DNA of 64,000 nt from Sipunculus nudus (Eukaryota > Annelida > Sipuncula > Golfingiida > Sipunculidae): NCBI GenBank assembly GCA_026874595.1, contig CM049309.1:94324723-94388722 (forward strand), read 5' to 3'. Each line of letters starts with the position of its first letter. Position 1 is the first letter of the stretch. A program made the translations under genes and the position numbers. Positions 1-11,039 of this stretch are shown here, one piece after another. Below the pieces are notes generated by a model. The model was given only the letters and a program-made list of their open reading frames with translations. It did no database searches and was not told the origin of the DNA.

Positions 1-1000
1 GCATGATGGATCCAAGCAGGTTGTTCTTGACATCGAAGGCCCCCTGTGCACTCTGTCCTCATCTGGCGTCCTTTGTTACCTTGAGGCAGACTTTGTCTAT
101 TTGCAGTTTGCTGTTATGCCGTTGTCTTACGAGTGTCATTGCTTGCCGGAAACCTTCGATTTCGGCAACTGGTTTTGCAGTCGCGGATGTCTGTTTGTTA
201 CTTGCCGGAAGATTTCGGCAAGTATGTTGATCAGTTCCGTATGTTTGTTTGTTTGTTTGTTTGTGTCCGCTCTACAGGTCACAAGTTTTAACCAATCGCT
301 CTGAAACTTACGTAAAGAGTGTAAAATCGATTATCCTCGGTGCCTATTGTTTTTGGTTATGATCCATCAAAGGTCAATGTCAGGGTCACCAAAAACCCTA
401 AAACTGTTTTTTCTGCATATCTTCGTCAATAATAATCGCAGCCACTCAAACTGTAGCTCATTCTATTCGCGACAAGATGGCGACTAGCGCAATTACAAAA
501 TTGTTCAATTCTGCTGTTACCATTGACACGTATTTTGCGGAAAATTTCAAGAAATTTGAATTTTTTTTCTAACTTTGCCATTTTTAAAGCTAGAGACGTC
601 CGGTTTTTTGCATTAGGTAGTATTATATGAGATGTTTATCATACAATAGAAGTCTCGTAGAATCTCGTGCCATTTCTCGTCAAACGAGATCTTTCGAGAT
701 TTCATTTAATATGACCTAGAGGTCGCAATTTTTTAACAAAGGCTTTGAAAGTGATATATTTTGTGTCATTTATAAATATCTCGAAATTGTTTTCCATTTT
801 TTGGAAATAGCCACCAGGAGGCGTGGTACATGAAACACTGTAACATATAATTTTTTCTGCAATATCTCAAAAAATATTAAACGTGACACCATTTTTTTGT
901 CTTATCTGAAACTAGAATCATTGGCTTATTCCTGTGCACATTCAGCCTTGTGCTGCCGTTACAATGGTTACCAATTTTTGGGGTAAAACTTATCAATATC
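1..1000. repeat. diverged dispersed-repeat sequence, no gene
   Basis: No credible coding frame. A short (tttg)n run lies at about 241-266. The stretch at about 350-870 resembles 3290-3760 in motif order: 'tctcgtcaaacgagat', then 'cgagatttcat', then a 'gccac(c/t)agg(g/a)ggc' block. This suggests two old copies of one dispersed element. The family is not named. Confidence 0.45.
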
Positions 1001-1004
1001 AAAA

Positions 1005-2290
1005 TGTGCAGTTTTTGGCTTCTATATCCGTTAATATTTATGTTTCAAGGGTCTAGTTTTTTTTTTCATAAGGCTGCTTCCCCTTTGTTCTAAGTCATTA
1101 AATTCAAGTCTCGTCAAATTTCGCTCGGTTTATCGCCAAACAAGAAATTACGAGATTTCACAGAGATGCTTATAACTTGGTCCCCTTTTTTGGCTAAAGA
1201 GGAGTTGTTTTCAGCATTTTGTAGAAATTCAATAGCTCAACCGTATCAAACTGCAAATCTCGCATTATCTCCCGCCAAACCTGAATATTCGAGATTTCGA
1301 ACAAATGTCTGTATCTCGGTCGTATCTCGCACCATTTATCGTCAAACAAGATCATGGAACCATTCAAAGAAATGCCTAATAGTTTTCAGCAATTGACAGC
1401 GTCTGACATTCTCAGTCACATTATGTGATTATATAGCAATTCTCGTCAAATCTCGCCTCGTTTTTCCTCAAATGATGAAGAAACATCCAATTGCCGTGAG
1501 CACAAGTGACTTCAGGCTTGACCAGTAAGTGCCGGCAAGGCTATTACAGTTGCAAGTTGGCGTGCACGGTCGTCCATGAATCTCACAAAGCGGCATTGAA
1601 GGACATAAAGGACTGAAACTTGAAAATATGGAGTTTTTTGCTTCTATTTCTGTTAAATTTATACTACAGAGGTTTAGTGGTAGCATTCTCTTGATTTTAA
1701 GTCATTCGTTTGCAAGTCTCGTCAAATCTAGCCTGATTTTCCGAAAAATGAGAAAATACGAGATTCCACAGAAATCCTTATAACTTGATCCCGGTTTATG
1801 ATAAAGAGGAGCAGTTTTCAGCATTCGGTAGCATTTCAGAAGCTGAACATGGTTAAACCGAAAATCTCACCACATCTCGTATCATCTCCCGCCAAACGAG
1901 AATATTCGTGATTTGGAACAAATGTCTATATCTCGGTCATTTAAATTTTTCTATTGTTCAAGAACCACTTGATTAGTTTTAAGTGACAAAAGTGAATATC
2001 TCGTCATATCTCGCACCATTTCTTGTCAAACGAGAACATGAGACCATTCAAAGAAACGCCTATAATTCTGTTGTTTTTATGCTGAAGACCTTTCAATTTC
2101 AGCAATTGATAGCGTCTAACACTCTCGGTCATATTATGATTATATTGTAAGTTTCTTCAAAACTTGCATAGTTTTTCTTCAAATAAATAAAGTACATCAA
2201 ATTGCCATGACCATAAGTGGCGGCAGTATGTGATAGTAAATGTCGGCAGGGGCATTACATTTGACAGTTGGAGCATTGTTCTATGGGTGT
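1005..2290. repeat. diverged direct duplication of a ~0.6-kb unit
   Basis: Two copies run in the same order, about 1005-1600 and 1625-2290. Shared landmarks are 'aagtctcgtcaaat' (about 1109 and 1717), 'ttataactt' followed by 'aagaggag' (about 1170 and 1779), 'tctcccgccaaac' (about 1268 and 1887), 'atatctcgcaccattt' (about 1320 and 2005) and 'cagcaattga' (about 1387 and 2101). Many 'TCTCGTCAAA' and 'GAGATTT' words recur. No intact frame. Confidence 0.5.
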
Positions 2291-2512
2291 GCGAGGGTCC
2301 TTGAAACGACACAATTGGGATTGATCCTACCTGTACTTTTGGTTGTGGCCTCTTTTCATGCTTTGTATGGACGCAATTTAGTTGCTGGTAAACATAATCA
2401 CAACTATATAATCAGGGACGGATTCCCGGTTTTGCAGTCAGGTGTGTCAAATCAGGGACGGATAACCGGTTTCCAATTGGGGGTAGGGGTTAAATATAAA
2501 TTATATATATAA

Positions 2513-3058
2513 TATATATATAGTTTCTATCCTGTCTGCTAGGTCGAGGTTTGTAGCTAATTTCTTGTTTCCTAAGTTGGTGTTGCGTGTTGTTGTTTTT
2601 GCAGCTTTTTTGTAGGTTTTCGTGATGTTTTCTTTCAGCAGCTTTTCGTAGTTGTGTGGTTCCAGTCTGTAGAAGTTGCTGGTTTTGTCGGCTAGGATTA
2701 TCATCTTACTGTCTTTTCTGAGGTTTTTCGCGTCTTGTGTTAGTTTCTTCTGGAATTTTATTTGGTTGTTGTCCGTAAATTCTATGTTTTGGATTATTTT
2801 GAGCCAGCGGTCTTTAAATTCTTTGGTTTCCTGCACGAAAGGTGGGGCTTTTGTGCTCCTGAATCCATATGTTTCTTTGGAGGTGCGGTCTGTTTTCGGG
2901 TTTAAGTACAAGTATGCTCTCCAGCCTATGGCATTCATGCATTTTTCTGATTTCTCGATGAGGCGCTTCATGTAGTCTTCCAGGCGTGGTAGAGGTATAT
3001 TTTTGGTGGAATATTTGAAGTCAACTTGTTCCATGATGAATTGAAGAGTGCTCAACAT
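2513..3058 (-). pseudogene. reverse transcriptase fragment of a Penelope-like retroelement, 3'-truncated
   Basis: A 185-codon open frame. The encoded peptide contains 'FKYSTKNIPLP', 'KETYGFRS', 'IQNIEF', 'MIILADKTSNFYRLEP' and 'YEKLLKENITKTYKKA'. I recognise this motif order as the region just N-terminal to, and entering, the reverse transcriptase of a retroelement family common in cnidarian and molluscan genomes. Homology stops at 'LADRIE' (near 2525), where the sequence turns into a TA-rich repeat. The catalytic RT core and any GIY-YIG endonuclease are therefore absent and the copy is dead. Truncation is at the 3' side of the element. A hammerhead ribozyme on the same strand 120 bp upstream (3178-3245) supports the Penelope-like assignment, because these elements carry such ribozymes in their terminal repeats. 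The family call is from memory. Confidence 0.72.
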
Positions 3059-3177
3059 AAATAGGAGCCTTATAATTTGTATTGTTCACATAGCGTGAAT
3101 TCAATACATCGCGGTGATAGTGCTCTACCGTATGGGAGCGTTTATAAATAACTAAAGTACGGTAAGTTTGACTTCAT

Positions 3178-3245
3178 CAGTTTGTGCTACAGATCTGTTT
3201 CGTGAGAGCAGCATTCAAGCCGGCTCACTCTTCAGGTACAAACTG
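3178..3245 (-). ncRNA. type I hammerhead self-cleaving ribozyme
   Basis: All core elements are present in order on the minus strand. Stem I 5' strand CAGTTTGTAC (3245-3236) is followed by the core CTGAAGA (3235-3229). Stem II GTGAG (3228-3224) pairs with CTCAC (3206-3202) around a 17-nt loop. GAAA (3201-3198) follows, then a very short stem III CAG/CTG, then T-A at the cleavage position (3189-3188). The stem I 3' strand GCACAAACTG (3187-3178) pairs with the 5' strand at 9 of 10 positions. Predicted cleavage is between 3188 and 3187. A weak stem III is typical of the hammerheads in Penelope-like elements and retrozymes. It lies just upstream of a reverse transcriptase fragment on the same strand. 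Activity is untested. Confidence 0.85.
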
Positions 3246-3249
3246 GAGT

Positions 3250-5060
3250 GATCAGATATTTGGGTGAAGTTTGTCGTAATAGGTAGGATTAAATCCTACA
3301 TATTTCCTACAGTTTTTCCATCATATCTTTGTCACCATTCGTGATATCTGCTTCAACTGTAGCTCATTTTAATTGTCATTCCAAGGCCTTTCTTCTGGTG
3401 TGTGGTTGCCTCAAATTTGCCGTAACCATGGTTACAAAGTTTAGGGAAAAAGTCATAATATTCTGAAATAAGGGGTCTTATTTTTCTAACTTTGTCAATT
3501 TTAAAGCTAGAGAGGTCTAGTTTTTTGCACCAGGTAGCATACAAGCAGGACTATTTGAATACATTAAAAGTCTCGCAATATCTCGTACAATATCTCGTCA
3601 AACGAGATATTTTGAGATTTCATTCATCTTGCTCTGGAGGCCACAGTGTTGCAGGAATCTTTTTGAAACTGACATATTGTAAGTCCAACACTAGTATCTC
3701 GAAATTAATTTTTTATTTTTTGAATACGGCCGCTAGGGGGCGCTGGATGCAGATCTCCCCAACATATCATGTTTTGGCCATATCTTCAAAATTGTAAGCG
3801 TCAATTATATAAACTATAGCTTATTTTCTTCCTTTGAGTCTTCTCCGTATCCTGGTTTGGTCATCTGGACTTAATCTTGAGTCACTTTGTCAGTGTGTTC
3901 GCCTGTTTGTCAGTTGTCCTCAAATTCGCCCGATAGCTGGTTCTTGCATCTCACATATAGCATTCTACAGGCCACAGTTTTTAAATAATCCTTTTGAGAC
4001 TGGTTATCTTATGTCTTACACTAATATCTCCTAAAAATGTTTCATATTCCAGATATGGCCACTAGGGGGCGGTGCACTGAAACCTTCACAACATATCATA
4101 TTTTGGTCATATCTCCAAAACTATAAACCTCAATTACATATACTATATCTTATTTTCTTTCCCTGAGGTTTCTCCATAAAATGATTAAGTCATCTGGTCT
4201 CAATCTTCGGTCAATTTGTCAGTATGTTTGTCTGTTTGTCAGTTGTCCTCAATTTAGCCTGCTTCCTGGTTCTTGCGTCTCACATGTAGCATTCTACTGG
4301 CCACAGTTTTGCAGGAATCACTTTGTAACTTACACTTGTCATATATCGTAATGATATGTCCTATGTTTATTATTCAAATTTGTCAAAGGTCAAGTTCAAG
4401 GTGATCAAAACATATCAAAATCTTATTTTCTTCAGAACTTTGTTAATATTGGTCCCATCTTTACAAACTATGGCTTATATTCTTTCACTTTGACATTGCT
4501 CATTCATCTGACTAACATTAGGTTATTTCCGGCAAGCGCGTGACCTCTGGTCATCTAGTTTATTTGTTGCATATCTTCTATGAGGCCAGGGGTCATGGAT
4601 ATTTCTTTCTTGTTTTTGATTTGCCTGGTGCAAGCTATTCGACCCGCCTGTTGAAAGTTCACACCTTTTTTTTACGGGGAACTGTCTAGCTTGAGGCGGG
4701 CCGTAGCTGCCAACTAAAATCCATATATATTTTACATCTTCGGAAGCAACCCCATGCGCAACTCAAGGTGTTCAAAGACTAGCTATTGCTAATGTAGTAG
4801 GTCCTCTCTCTCCAGTGTGATCCAAGAACGACAAACGCCGGTAGAGCTGGGCACAATTATTATCGCAAGAGTTGCCAGAGGGAAGCTGCATACAACGTCA
4901 GATTGCATCAGGGACTCGACCCCTGATTTTTCCTATAGGGTTTTTCTCCCGGAAGCTTTCCCAAAAGGTGGATGTGGCCGCTAGGCAACGGAGGTTTAGC
5001 ATCAGAAATTCCTTCTCCTAAGCGGAATACTTTCAAGGTTCACGAGTCCGACCTACCCGG
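3250..5060. repeat. dispersed-repeat sequence, no gene
   Basis: Two related segments follow each other. About 3760-4075 and about 4080-4340 share 'aacatatcat(g/a)tttgg(c/t)catatct', 'tatcttattttctt', 'gtttgtcagttgtcctcaa' and 'cacagttttt/gcagg'. 'ggcc(g/a)ctagggggc' occurs at about 3729 and 4058. 4600-5060 holds nothing I can name. Confidence 0.4.
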
Positions 5061-5346
5061 AGTGGATTGGTAATTGCCATGGCGTGTCCACACAAAATAT
5101 TCGACATATTTTTCACTGTCATGCTTAAGCATGCTCCGTGCAAAGAAAGACAAATATCAGACATAAATGTCTCGGAGAATTTCCCATAGCGGATGATGCA
5201 GCCATCAACAACAACCCAGGGGATGACCTGCAGCCCGCTGATGAATCAATCTGCATTAGCTTACAAAGACTAAGGGCTCAGAATTAAAAGACTCAAATAA
5301 CTGGACAAAACACCATCAATCAACACAACTAGAAGCATTCCATGAT

Positions 5347-5440
5347 TTTTTAGCTCAGCTAACTGTAAGTCATCTGAACTTTGGCGATCAACCTTTGTCC
5401 CTCCAGCTATTAACAGGGCACAAATCGTTACACTTAGACC
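5347..5440 (+). repeat. 5' end of a mollusc-type dispersed element (copy 1)
   Basis: The start 'ttttttagctcagct' followed by 'gtaagtcatctgaact' and a 'ctttgtcc' block matches the openings at 8085 and 9917. Only the terminus is recognisable here. Confidence 0.45.
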
Positions 5441-6176
5441 TAGACACTTCTAACTGTACATCCAGGAGGATCTAGGCAAATCTCCTTGGAAACCTTAAAT
5501 TAGGGCATGATGACCTATATTCGGCGACCTACCGACCGAAAACATGAATTTGAGCACCCAGACGGGACACAAACTGTATCAATATACAGGGAGGCCCTAG
5601 GCAAATGTTCTTGGAAACATGAAATTAGGTCGCTGTGACTTATATACTGCGACCTTTAGATAATGTATGTCATATGAGCACCCTGAATATCAGATGGGCA
5701 GGAATTGTATCCATGAATCTTCTAACGTAACATCCAGGATCTCTTTGAAACCTAAAATAAGGTCATGGTGACCTAATAGGCTATATTCTGTGAGCTATGA
5801 GCCAAAATATGAATTTGAGGACCAAGACAGACAGGGTACAAATTTTATCTATTTTCCTTGGAACCTTCTTATGAAAAATCCAGGGAGGTCCTTGGCAAGT
5901 CTCCTTTGAATCCTGAAATTAGGTCACTTAATTCTTATAGTACATGTGAAATACAGTCAGGGCATAAATTGTATCCTTAAGCCCTAAAATCTTCTAACAC
6001 ATCATTAAGGGAGATTATGGCAAATCCCATTGGAAACCTGCAAGTACCAGGACAAAAACATGACTTAAGCATCTTGAAATTGTATGCATCAGGCCCAGGT
6101 CCCGGAAAAATCTAGGGAGGTCCTTGGCAAGCCTCCTTTGAATCCTGAGTTTAGGTCACTTAATTCATATAGTACA
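5440..6176. repeat. diverged tandem array (~105-150-bp units), left part
   Basis: Units share the core '(c/t)tggcaaatctccttggaaacctgaa', then 'ttaggtcatggtgacctatattctgcgacc', then 'gagcacccagacagggca' (each quoted as a pattern, not an exact copy). Cores lie near 5469, 5592, 5740, 5887, 6013 and 6117. The same array resumes at 7199 after a Helitron insertion. Units are well diverged, so the array is old. No coding potential. Confidence 0.6.
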
Positions 6177-7198
6177 CTAGCTGATAAACCCGGTATACCG
6201 GGCTAATTACCGGGGTTAGGGAGATATATTAACTGAGATTTGAAATGTTGGCTCATTTTTTTTCTAAAAGTTAACAGAAAATAAAGGTTTTCAGTGGGAA
6301 ACTGTCTAAATAAGATATGTATAAATATTTTTTTACATTTATTTTGTGAGGCTGTCCACGTGGCAAGAAATTTATACATCGGTATGTTTACCTTGAAGAC
6401 CTGGTCAGTGATGATGATTACATTACGAACCGGAATGAGACGCGGGGGCATTCAGGTTTTCGATGATATTTGACTGGATTCTATCGTTGGACGTATAAAG
6501 ATAAGGTTGATGTGAGGAACACATGAAAGATTAATTGAATGTACGTTGCAAGGAAACTGTTCCTGAAGAAAGAAACAGAAATATGCATACCTCGTAAGTA
6601 GCAGAAGCGGACCCAACGGGACTCCAGAGGGTCCGTATCCCGATTTCAGCCACCGCAACTTCTTTTTTTCATCGTATCAGACAAATTTTGAGGCCTGAAA
6701 CCCCCGACCCCACTCCACGTCTGTTCCTGAAATTGGGACCTTGAATTAGGTTTTGTCATTAATCCGCCTGGGTTGAACTCTCCAATTCATAAAGAGAGAA
6801 ACATGTGTTTTTCTCTTTCACTGACCACGCACGTGGGTGAGAGCCTCGTTCAAATGTAATGACCTATAGGCTCAAATCCCTCACTGAAAGCAAGCGTTAT
6901 TCATATGAACAATAGTAGTGTTTGAGGTTGAGTGGCCACGATGCAGTTCGGCTGTGCTCGGTCTATCCTCCGTGCAAGTCAGTAAAAACGGAAAAATCAC
7001 TCAAAATTATATGTACATAAAAATTATTTATTCTCATATCGCCTATGTCACTGCGGGGATAATAACCTTTAAAATAATGTATGGTACACAATTGTACACA
7101 ACGCGGTTTTAGAGAACATTGCGAACAAAGGTGAACCGAATTCCTTTTATAAGTATTAGCGAACAGACGTGAACCGAATTCCTTTTATAAGTATTAGA
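6177..7198 (-). mobile_element. non-autonomous Helitron, 1,022 bp
   Basis: Read on the minus strand the insert starts with TC (7198-7197) and ends with CTAG (6180-6177), a CTRR terminus. Eight bases before that CTAG is the perfect palindrome CCCGGTATACCGGG (6202-6189), the expected 3' hairpin. The flanks are A on the 5' side and T on the 3' side, the target used by Helitrons, with no target-site duplication. A paralogous unit at about 5930-5955 shows the uninterrupted junction 'agtacatgtgaaatac', so both ends are fixed by comparison. No Rep/helicase frame is present. The 5' end carries a 38-bp tandem duplication. Confidence 0.85.
7121..7196. repeat. 38-bp tandem duplication at the Helitron 5' end
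   Basis: Two copies of 38 bp with core 'gtgaaccgaattcctttta' and end 'taagtatta' lie back to back. They differ at three positions near the start of the unit. They occupy the 5' terminal 77 bases of the Helitron. Confidence 0.85.
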
Positions 7199-7680
7199 TG
7201 TGAAATACAGTCAGGGCATAAATTGTATCTTATGGTAAATCCCATTGGAAACCTGCAAGTTACAGGCCAAAAACATGATCTGAGCATCTTGTAATTGTAT
7301 GCATCGGGCCCAGGCCTCGGGCAAATCTCCTTTGTAATTTAAATAAGGTCATGCTGACCTATATTCTGCAAATTACTGACCAGAAGCATGAGTTTGAGCA
7401 GTCAGAAAGGGCATAAATTGTATCCATAAATCCTAGACTTTTCTTAAATAACATCCAGGGAGATCCTTGGCAAATCTCCTTGGAAACCTGAATTAGGTCA
7501 TGGTGACATATATTCTGCGAACCACAGACCAGAAACGTGATTCTGAGCACCCAGACAGGGTACAAATGTTATCCATTTTCCTTGGAACCTTCCATTGTAC
7601 AATAATCCACAGGGGTCCTTCGCAAGTCTTCTATGAATCATGAAATAAGTTCACCTAATTCTATTAATTCATGTCAAAAT
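7199..7680. repeat. diverged tandem array, right part
   Basis: This continues the array of 5440-6176. It begins with 'tgtgaaatacagtcaggg', which also occurs at about 5944. Cores lie near 7231, 7312, 7462 and 7614. The short frame here is a repeat artefact. Confidence 0.6.
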
Positions 7681-9020
7681 AAAAAAAATACAATTTTTTT
7701 TTTATTTACCGTCTGTTTTACAACATAGGCCTTAATATAACATTAATAAAAGAAATGAGCACCAAGTCAAATTCAGCAAGCGTTATGGCCCATGGACCAC
7801 TTGTTATTTTATACTTCGGAACAACAACATCTGACACTCTTGCCCTCGAGACAGATCATTAGGGGCATTGGTTAAGCTGCTACCACATTTTCCAAACTGA
7901 CCAAAAGACTGGTCAAATAGCAAGCTCACCAGTAGACTTGACTTTGAATTTTACAAACTATTAAACTATTTAAGGTCAAGACCTATCCTATAGTGAAGGT
8001 CATGATCCTAATTTAAATTGGCTTCATCCTGAGGCTCGTGGTGACGAATGTGTGCAATATCTAATACATGCAATTTATTATTTTTTAGCTCAGTTGACTT
8101 ACACTGAGGTATAGGAATGGCGCTTTGTCCGTCGTCCTTCTTAAAAATCTTCTCCGAAACTGTTCAGCCAAATTGTCCAGTATTTCACAGAAATGATTCC
8201 TTGGACAATGTCTCTCAAGTTTATTCTAATGGTTTAAGCTCGGTGATTATGGCCGAGGTACAGGAAGTTGAACTTAGTCATCTGTCCAAAAAAGCATACT
8301 AAAATTACAGTCACAGAAACGGCTTAAGCTATCATCAACAAATAGTATGCCGATGTTGGTCACATGAGTCACATCTGAAATTGAGGTATTGGTGGCGCCA
8401 CCTGCATCGGCCTTTTTTTTGTAAGAGTTCTACAAAAAAACTTTTTCTCTGAAACCATATGGCCAAATTGTTTAATATCGCACAGAAATGATCCTATCCT
8501 AGTGTAGTGCTTTCTGAAGTTTGTTCAAATGGTCTCTGTTTCGTGACTTTTGGCTGAGTTATTGGAAGCTGAATTTAGTCATATGCCAGTCCATTATAGC
8601 TAAAAAGATCTACTTCTCAAAAACCACTGGACTAAATCTCCCACATTTTAATTATCCTCAGATGTTGATAATTCAAGTTTGTTCAAATGTTTTTGGTTCA
8701 GTGTTTTTTGGATGATTTATGGGAAGCTGAACTCAGCCAGTTTGCTGTATCTTCCTATATGAGTTATAAACCTGCAAAACGTTTTTCTACTGACGCCACT
8801 GAAGCCAATTTGTTTTATATTTTACAAGAATAATCGCCACCATAATACTTATAATAATTGTCTTTAATGGTTCCACATGTATGAGTTTTGGCTGAATTAT
8901 AGAGATTACATTGAGTCATTTTAACATTTATGTTTTCTGTGTGTAGCAGTTACAGCTCTCCTGGCACCAGTCTATCAGCATCTATTACATCATGCAACTA
9001 GACATTAAGATTTCAGGTTA
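7680..9020. repeat. dispersed-repeat sequence with a second mollusc-type element end
   Basis: A second opening 'ttttttagctcagttgact' lies at about 8085, followed by 'ctttgtccgtcgtcc' near 8125. A GGTGGCGCCACC word lies at 8391-8402. Related segments at about 8150-8300, 8440-8590 and 8740-8900 share 'aactgttcagccaaattg', 'cacagaaatgat' and 'ttggctgagttat' patterns. No gene seen. Confidence 0.4.
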
Positions 9021-9408
9021 AATAGCTTGGCACACTGCCAACTATTTTAGATTTGGCAACAGGCCAAAGGTAAGCGGGGATCTATTTATAGTGCAGCCAG
9101 GTATAGGTCAAGAGTTCGCTCAGTGCAGTAGCTACATTCTATTTATAGCTTTGGTAGACTGGCAACTGTATCTGATTAGGCAACAGATCAAGAGTTCACT
9201 CAGTGCAGCCAGATATAGGTCAAGAGTTCACTCAGTGCAGTAGCTTCATTCTATTTATAGCTTTGGCAGATTTCCCACTGTATCAGATTTGGCGCCAAAG
9301 GTCAGTCTGGATCTATTAATAGCTTTGGCAAACTGCCAACATGTCAACAGTTCACTCAGTGCAGCCAGGTGCAGGTCAAGAGTTCACTCAGTGCAGTAGC
9401 TTGAGCCA
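9020..9408. repeat. tandem repeat, ~135-bp units
   Basis: About three units carry 'ggtcaagagttcactcagtg', 'cagtagcttcattctattta' and 'tagctttggcaga(c/t)tgccaac'. The words 'gttcactcagtgcag' recur at about 9193, 9227, 9350 and 9383. No coding potential. Confidence 0.65.
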
Positions 9409-9539
9409 GCAGTTTGAGACAGACCGCCTTTCCAACCTAAGCCTGGTCGGCCCAGTGCATCAAACTCAAGAAAAGTTTGATGTATTGGCCTGATATTTTG
9501 ACCTGTCTATGCGTCATTGATGGCTTTTTCGTTCAAAAG

Positions 9540-9800
9540 ACAGGTGTCGCCACCTACAATGACTTTTGCACAGTGTATGTGCCTGCTTATTTCTCCAGAG
9601 GAATCTTATATATCAGCCTGAAATTGAGCATATATATATATATATCATAAAGCTTTGTCGTATACAAGACTTGTGGCGCCACCTACAATATCTTTTGCAC
9701 AGTGTATGTCCTTGCTTATTTTTCATGAAAGGATATCAGCCTGAAATGAGGCATATGTATCCATCTCTGATACCTTCGTCGTATACAAGACATGTAGGCC
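9540..9800 (+). repeat. two units of the GGCGCC-core repeat family
   Basis: Units at about 9547 and 9674 share '(g/t)gcgccacctacaat', 'cttttgcacagtgtatgt', 'ttgcttattt' and 'atcagcctgaaat'. They belong to the family seen at 13050-13470 and inverted at 14370-14840. Confidence 0.6.
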
Positions 9801-10684
9801 TACTTGAAAAGTAATGGCCCAGCATTGAACCATTATACTTGGTGGATAAACCATTGCACAGGTTCGCAATAGGCCTGTAGGCCTTGTGTTATTTAAACGA
9901 ATTTTTTTTTTCTATTTTTAGCTCAGCTGGCTATAAGTCATCTGAGCTATAGTCGTGGTCCCTTGTCCGTCGTCCGTCCGGCCATCGGTTAAAAGCACGT
10001 TTTAAAACCGTCGGACCTACAAAACCAAAATTTTGCATACAGTTAGATGTCCGAACATTCTCCTTCCATGCCGAAAACTGGGTCACTATGACTTCGTTCC
10101 TTCGAGATATTAAGGAAAAACCTTATTTTTCCATAAAAAAGCCATTGTTACACTTCAAGGCTGCCTAATATCAAAACCCCTAATCTGTTTTTGATCATAT
10201 TTAGAATTCATATTCTTCCATACATTTTCTATGTACATACCAAATATTAGGTCAGTATTGCGTATTGTATTGAAGTTATGGGCCCAAATATTATGCAATT
10301 AAAAAAAAAATCAGGAAATATATTTACTCACTTAACATGAGAATTGCTGAAGCTGGAGACTTTTTTTTCAGGGATATAACTTAATCAAGAAAATAAATTT
10401 TGTCCAACTTTGGCAACGGCACGTTTTTACCCTGTAAGCACGGTTGATTTAAATTCAAAGCATATATAAATAAGGATTTATTCTTTTGAAATCTGAAATT
10501 TCAAAGGAATTGATTGAAAAAGGTAGCTTTTATTTAAGTTTTCATACACCATGTCAAGTGTTGTTTACATCTAGCCCACCTAGTATTACAGCATTCACTT
10601 GTGTTATGTAACCCACTCCAGGCAGCTTGCCTTAGCTCTGCTTGGCCACTACTAGCAGGCTTCCCTTCTGCTCTGCCTCCCCTC

Positions 10685-10701
10685 CCCCCCCCCCCCCCCC
10701 C
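10685..10701. repeat. poly(C) tract
   Basis: An uninterrupted run of C inside a dispersed element. Its length is likely unstable and uncertain in any assembly. Confidence 0.9.
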
Positions 10702-11039
10702 AGATGGTGCATAAACTAGATGAACTAGATGAAAAGTGCACGTTTAACTGTGTCCACAAAGTGGTGTATTGTATAAAATGACAACAATCATGACAGTTTC
10801 TCAGCTGAGATTACATCTAGTGTCCCAAAACCTGGTGTGTTTATTGATCACAAGTGGATGCCCTATAGTAATCACCCTGTCTGTCTGTCTGTTCGTCTGT
10901 CTGTCTGTCTGTCTATCCGTCCATCCACATAAATTTGTTTCCAGATGATAACTCCAGGTTGGATGGACACATGGATTTCAAACTTGACTTAAATATGGCC
11001 CACTACTAAAGCAAGAACTCATATGATTTTTGTGTCATG

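Noticed and set aside
4905-4930. B-box-like word (GGGTCGAGTCCC on the minus strand) suggesting a tRNA or SINE
   Set aside because: No matching A box at the right distance and no cloverleaf could be drawn.
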